Positions 54,356 through 54,825 of a stretch of 54,825 nucleotides of DNA are shown here, in pieces (the first letter of the stretch is position 1; the number at the start of each line of letters is the position of its first letter). This stretch comes from Bacteroidota bacterium (GTDB lineage: Bacteria > Bacteroidota > Bacteroidia > Chitinophagales > Chitinophagaceae): assembly GCA_022708055.1 (NCBI GenBank), contig JAKIZK010000003.1, positions 332-55,156 of the forward strand, read 5' to 3'. Made by a program: the position numbers and the translations under genes. The notes below the pieces were generated by a model. It saw nothing but the letters and a program-made list of their open reading frames with translations. It was not told the DNA's origin and ran no database searches.

Positions 54356-54825
54356 TTACTTTACGGGAACAGCAATATCCGTATTCCAGATTTCACGATA
54401 CAACTTCCATTTTCCGCCCTCATTTTTCCAAAGGGCAATAAATTTTCCTCTATCAATACTTCCGCCTTTCCCATCCGGAAAATTATAGTAACCTTCTTCC
54501 ACTACCAGGTTTTCGTTGCCATAAATATTACCGGTGGGCAATTCAATTGTAGCATCTGTATTGTTACCATCGCCATAAAAATATTTTCTTATGGAGTCTC
54601 TCCCCTTAATTGCCGGCGCATTGGGAGCAAGCACTTCAGCATCGGTACAATATCTTTCCACATAAAACATAGAATCATTGGTCAAAAATCTTTGACTATA
54701 ACTTTGATTCATTTTTACAATATGTGCTTTTACTGAGTCTAAATTAAATGATGAAGCAACAGTTGAAGCAGGCTGCTTTTGTTGGCAGGCAAACAACAGC
54801 ACTAATGCCAGCAATGGCAAGGCGG
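54356..54825 (-). CDS. Lipoprotein with SnoaL/NTF2-like (DUF4440-type) fold, cut at its start
   Basis: The frame runs off the right end of the window with no ATG inside it (the only in-window start would be a TTG), so the N-terminus is missing. A lipobox LLFAC is visible near the start. The mature part has the NTF2-like pattern: a first helix (AHIVKMNQSYSQRFLTNDSMFYVERYCTD), PNAPAIKGRDSIRKYF and the closing strands GKFIALWKNEGGKWKLYREIWNTD. Such domains bind small ligands or act as enzymes; here the role is unknown. It is the first of the three linked minus-strand genes. Confidence 0.75.
   Translation of the reverse strand, partial: ALPLLALVLLFACQQKQPASTVASSFNLDSVKAHIVKMNQSYSQRFLTNDSMFYVERYCTDAEVLAPNAPAIKGRDSIRKYFYGDGNNTDATIELPTGNIYGNENLVVEEGYYNFPDGKGGSIDRGKFIALWKNEGGKWKLYREIWNTDIAVPVK

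Overview
The window is chromosomal DNA from a member of the Bacteroidota, most likely a Chitinophagaceae-like relative. This is inferred from the gene content: the rimP-nusA-infB order, many secreted proteins and lipoproteins with short Lys-rich signal peptides, an MG2/TonB-plug type surface protein, DUF4197, DUF2024 and DinB/DUF1569 proteins, and a 615-residue PurF-like protein. It also fits the promoters, several of which match the Bacteroidetes TTTG-N(19-21)-TAnnTTTG pattern, and the lack of strong Shine-Dalgarno sequences. Most of the window is ordinary core genome with intact, closely spaced genes. No insertion sequence, CRISPR array, rRNA gene or integrase is visible.

Layout. Positions 1-913 hold the edge of an accessory region: the last codons of a type I restriction methylase (hsdM), a frameshifted BRO-N remnant, about 370 bp without genes, and a tRNA with anticodon CAU. 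Positions 1020-9513 carry rimP-nusA-infB behind a good promoter and a leader hairpin, then a SurA-like periplasmic chaperone and the PurF-like protein. Positions 9551-19236 carry a SixA-like phosphatase, a DMT transporter, a GT-B glycosyltransferase, a tiny lipoprotein pair, an aminotransferase, a membrane protein, a large BNR/sortilin-type propeller and an SRPBCC/GyrI-like protein. Positions 19506-29081 carry adk, a DinB-like protein, small exported proteins, paaZ, a divergent enoyl-CoA hydratase, DUF4197, two paralogous lipoproteins, an AlkA-like glycosylase and a saccharopine-dehydrogenase-like oxidoreductase.

Positions 29271-35597 form a urate-catabolism locus. puuD (membrane urate oxidase with a C-terminal cytochrome c) diverges from allB-alc-uraD-uraH and a CitE/HpcH-type TIM-barrel protein. 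Together they should convert urate through 5-hydroxyisourate, OHCU, allantoin and allantoate to ureidoglycolate plus urea. The CitE-like enzyme is a candidate for handling the two-carbon product. After a vWA protein and htpG, positions 38899-40203 hold a compact redox-looking module: a MarR regulator with a C-terminal four-Cys motif, DUF2024, and a 77-residue CPVC thioredoxin-like protein whose promoter contains a perfect palindrome between its -33 and -7 boxes. Then come recA, an OB-fold membrane protein with a YceI protein, the MG2 protein, uvrB, polA, a DsbA-like/truncated-haemoglobin overlapping pair, and small proteins up to the right edge, where the last gene is cut.

The best candidates for undescribed biology are the MarR/DUF2024/mini-thioredoxin module with its palindromes, the CitE-like protein at the end of the urate pathway, the DsbA-trHb pair (which recalls Bacillus yjbH-yjbI), and the rimP leader hairpin. 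All functional calls rest on motif recognition by eye. No database search was run.
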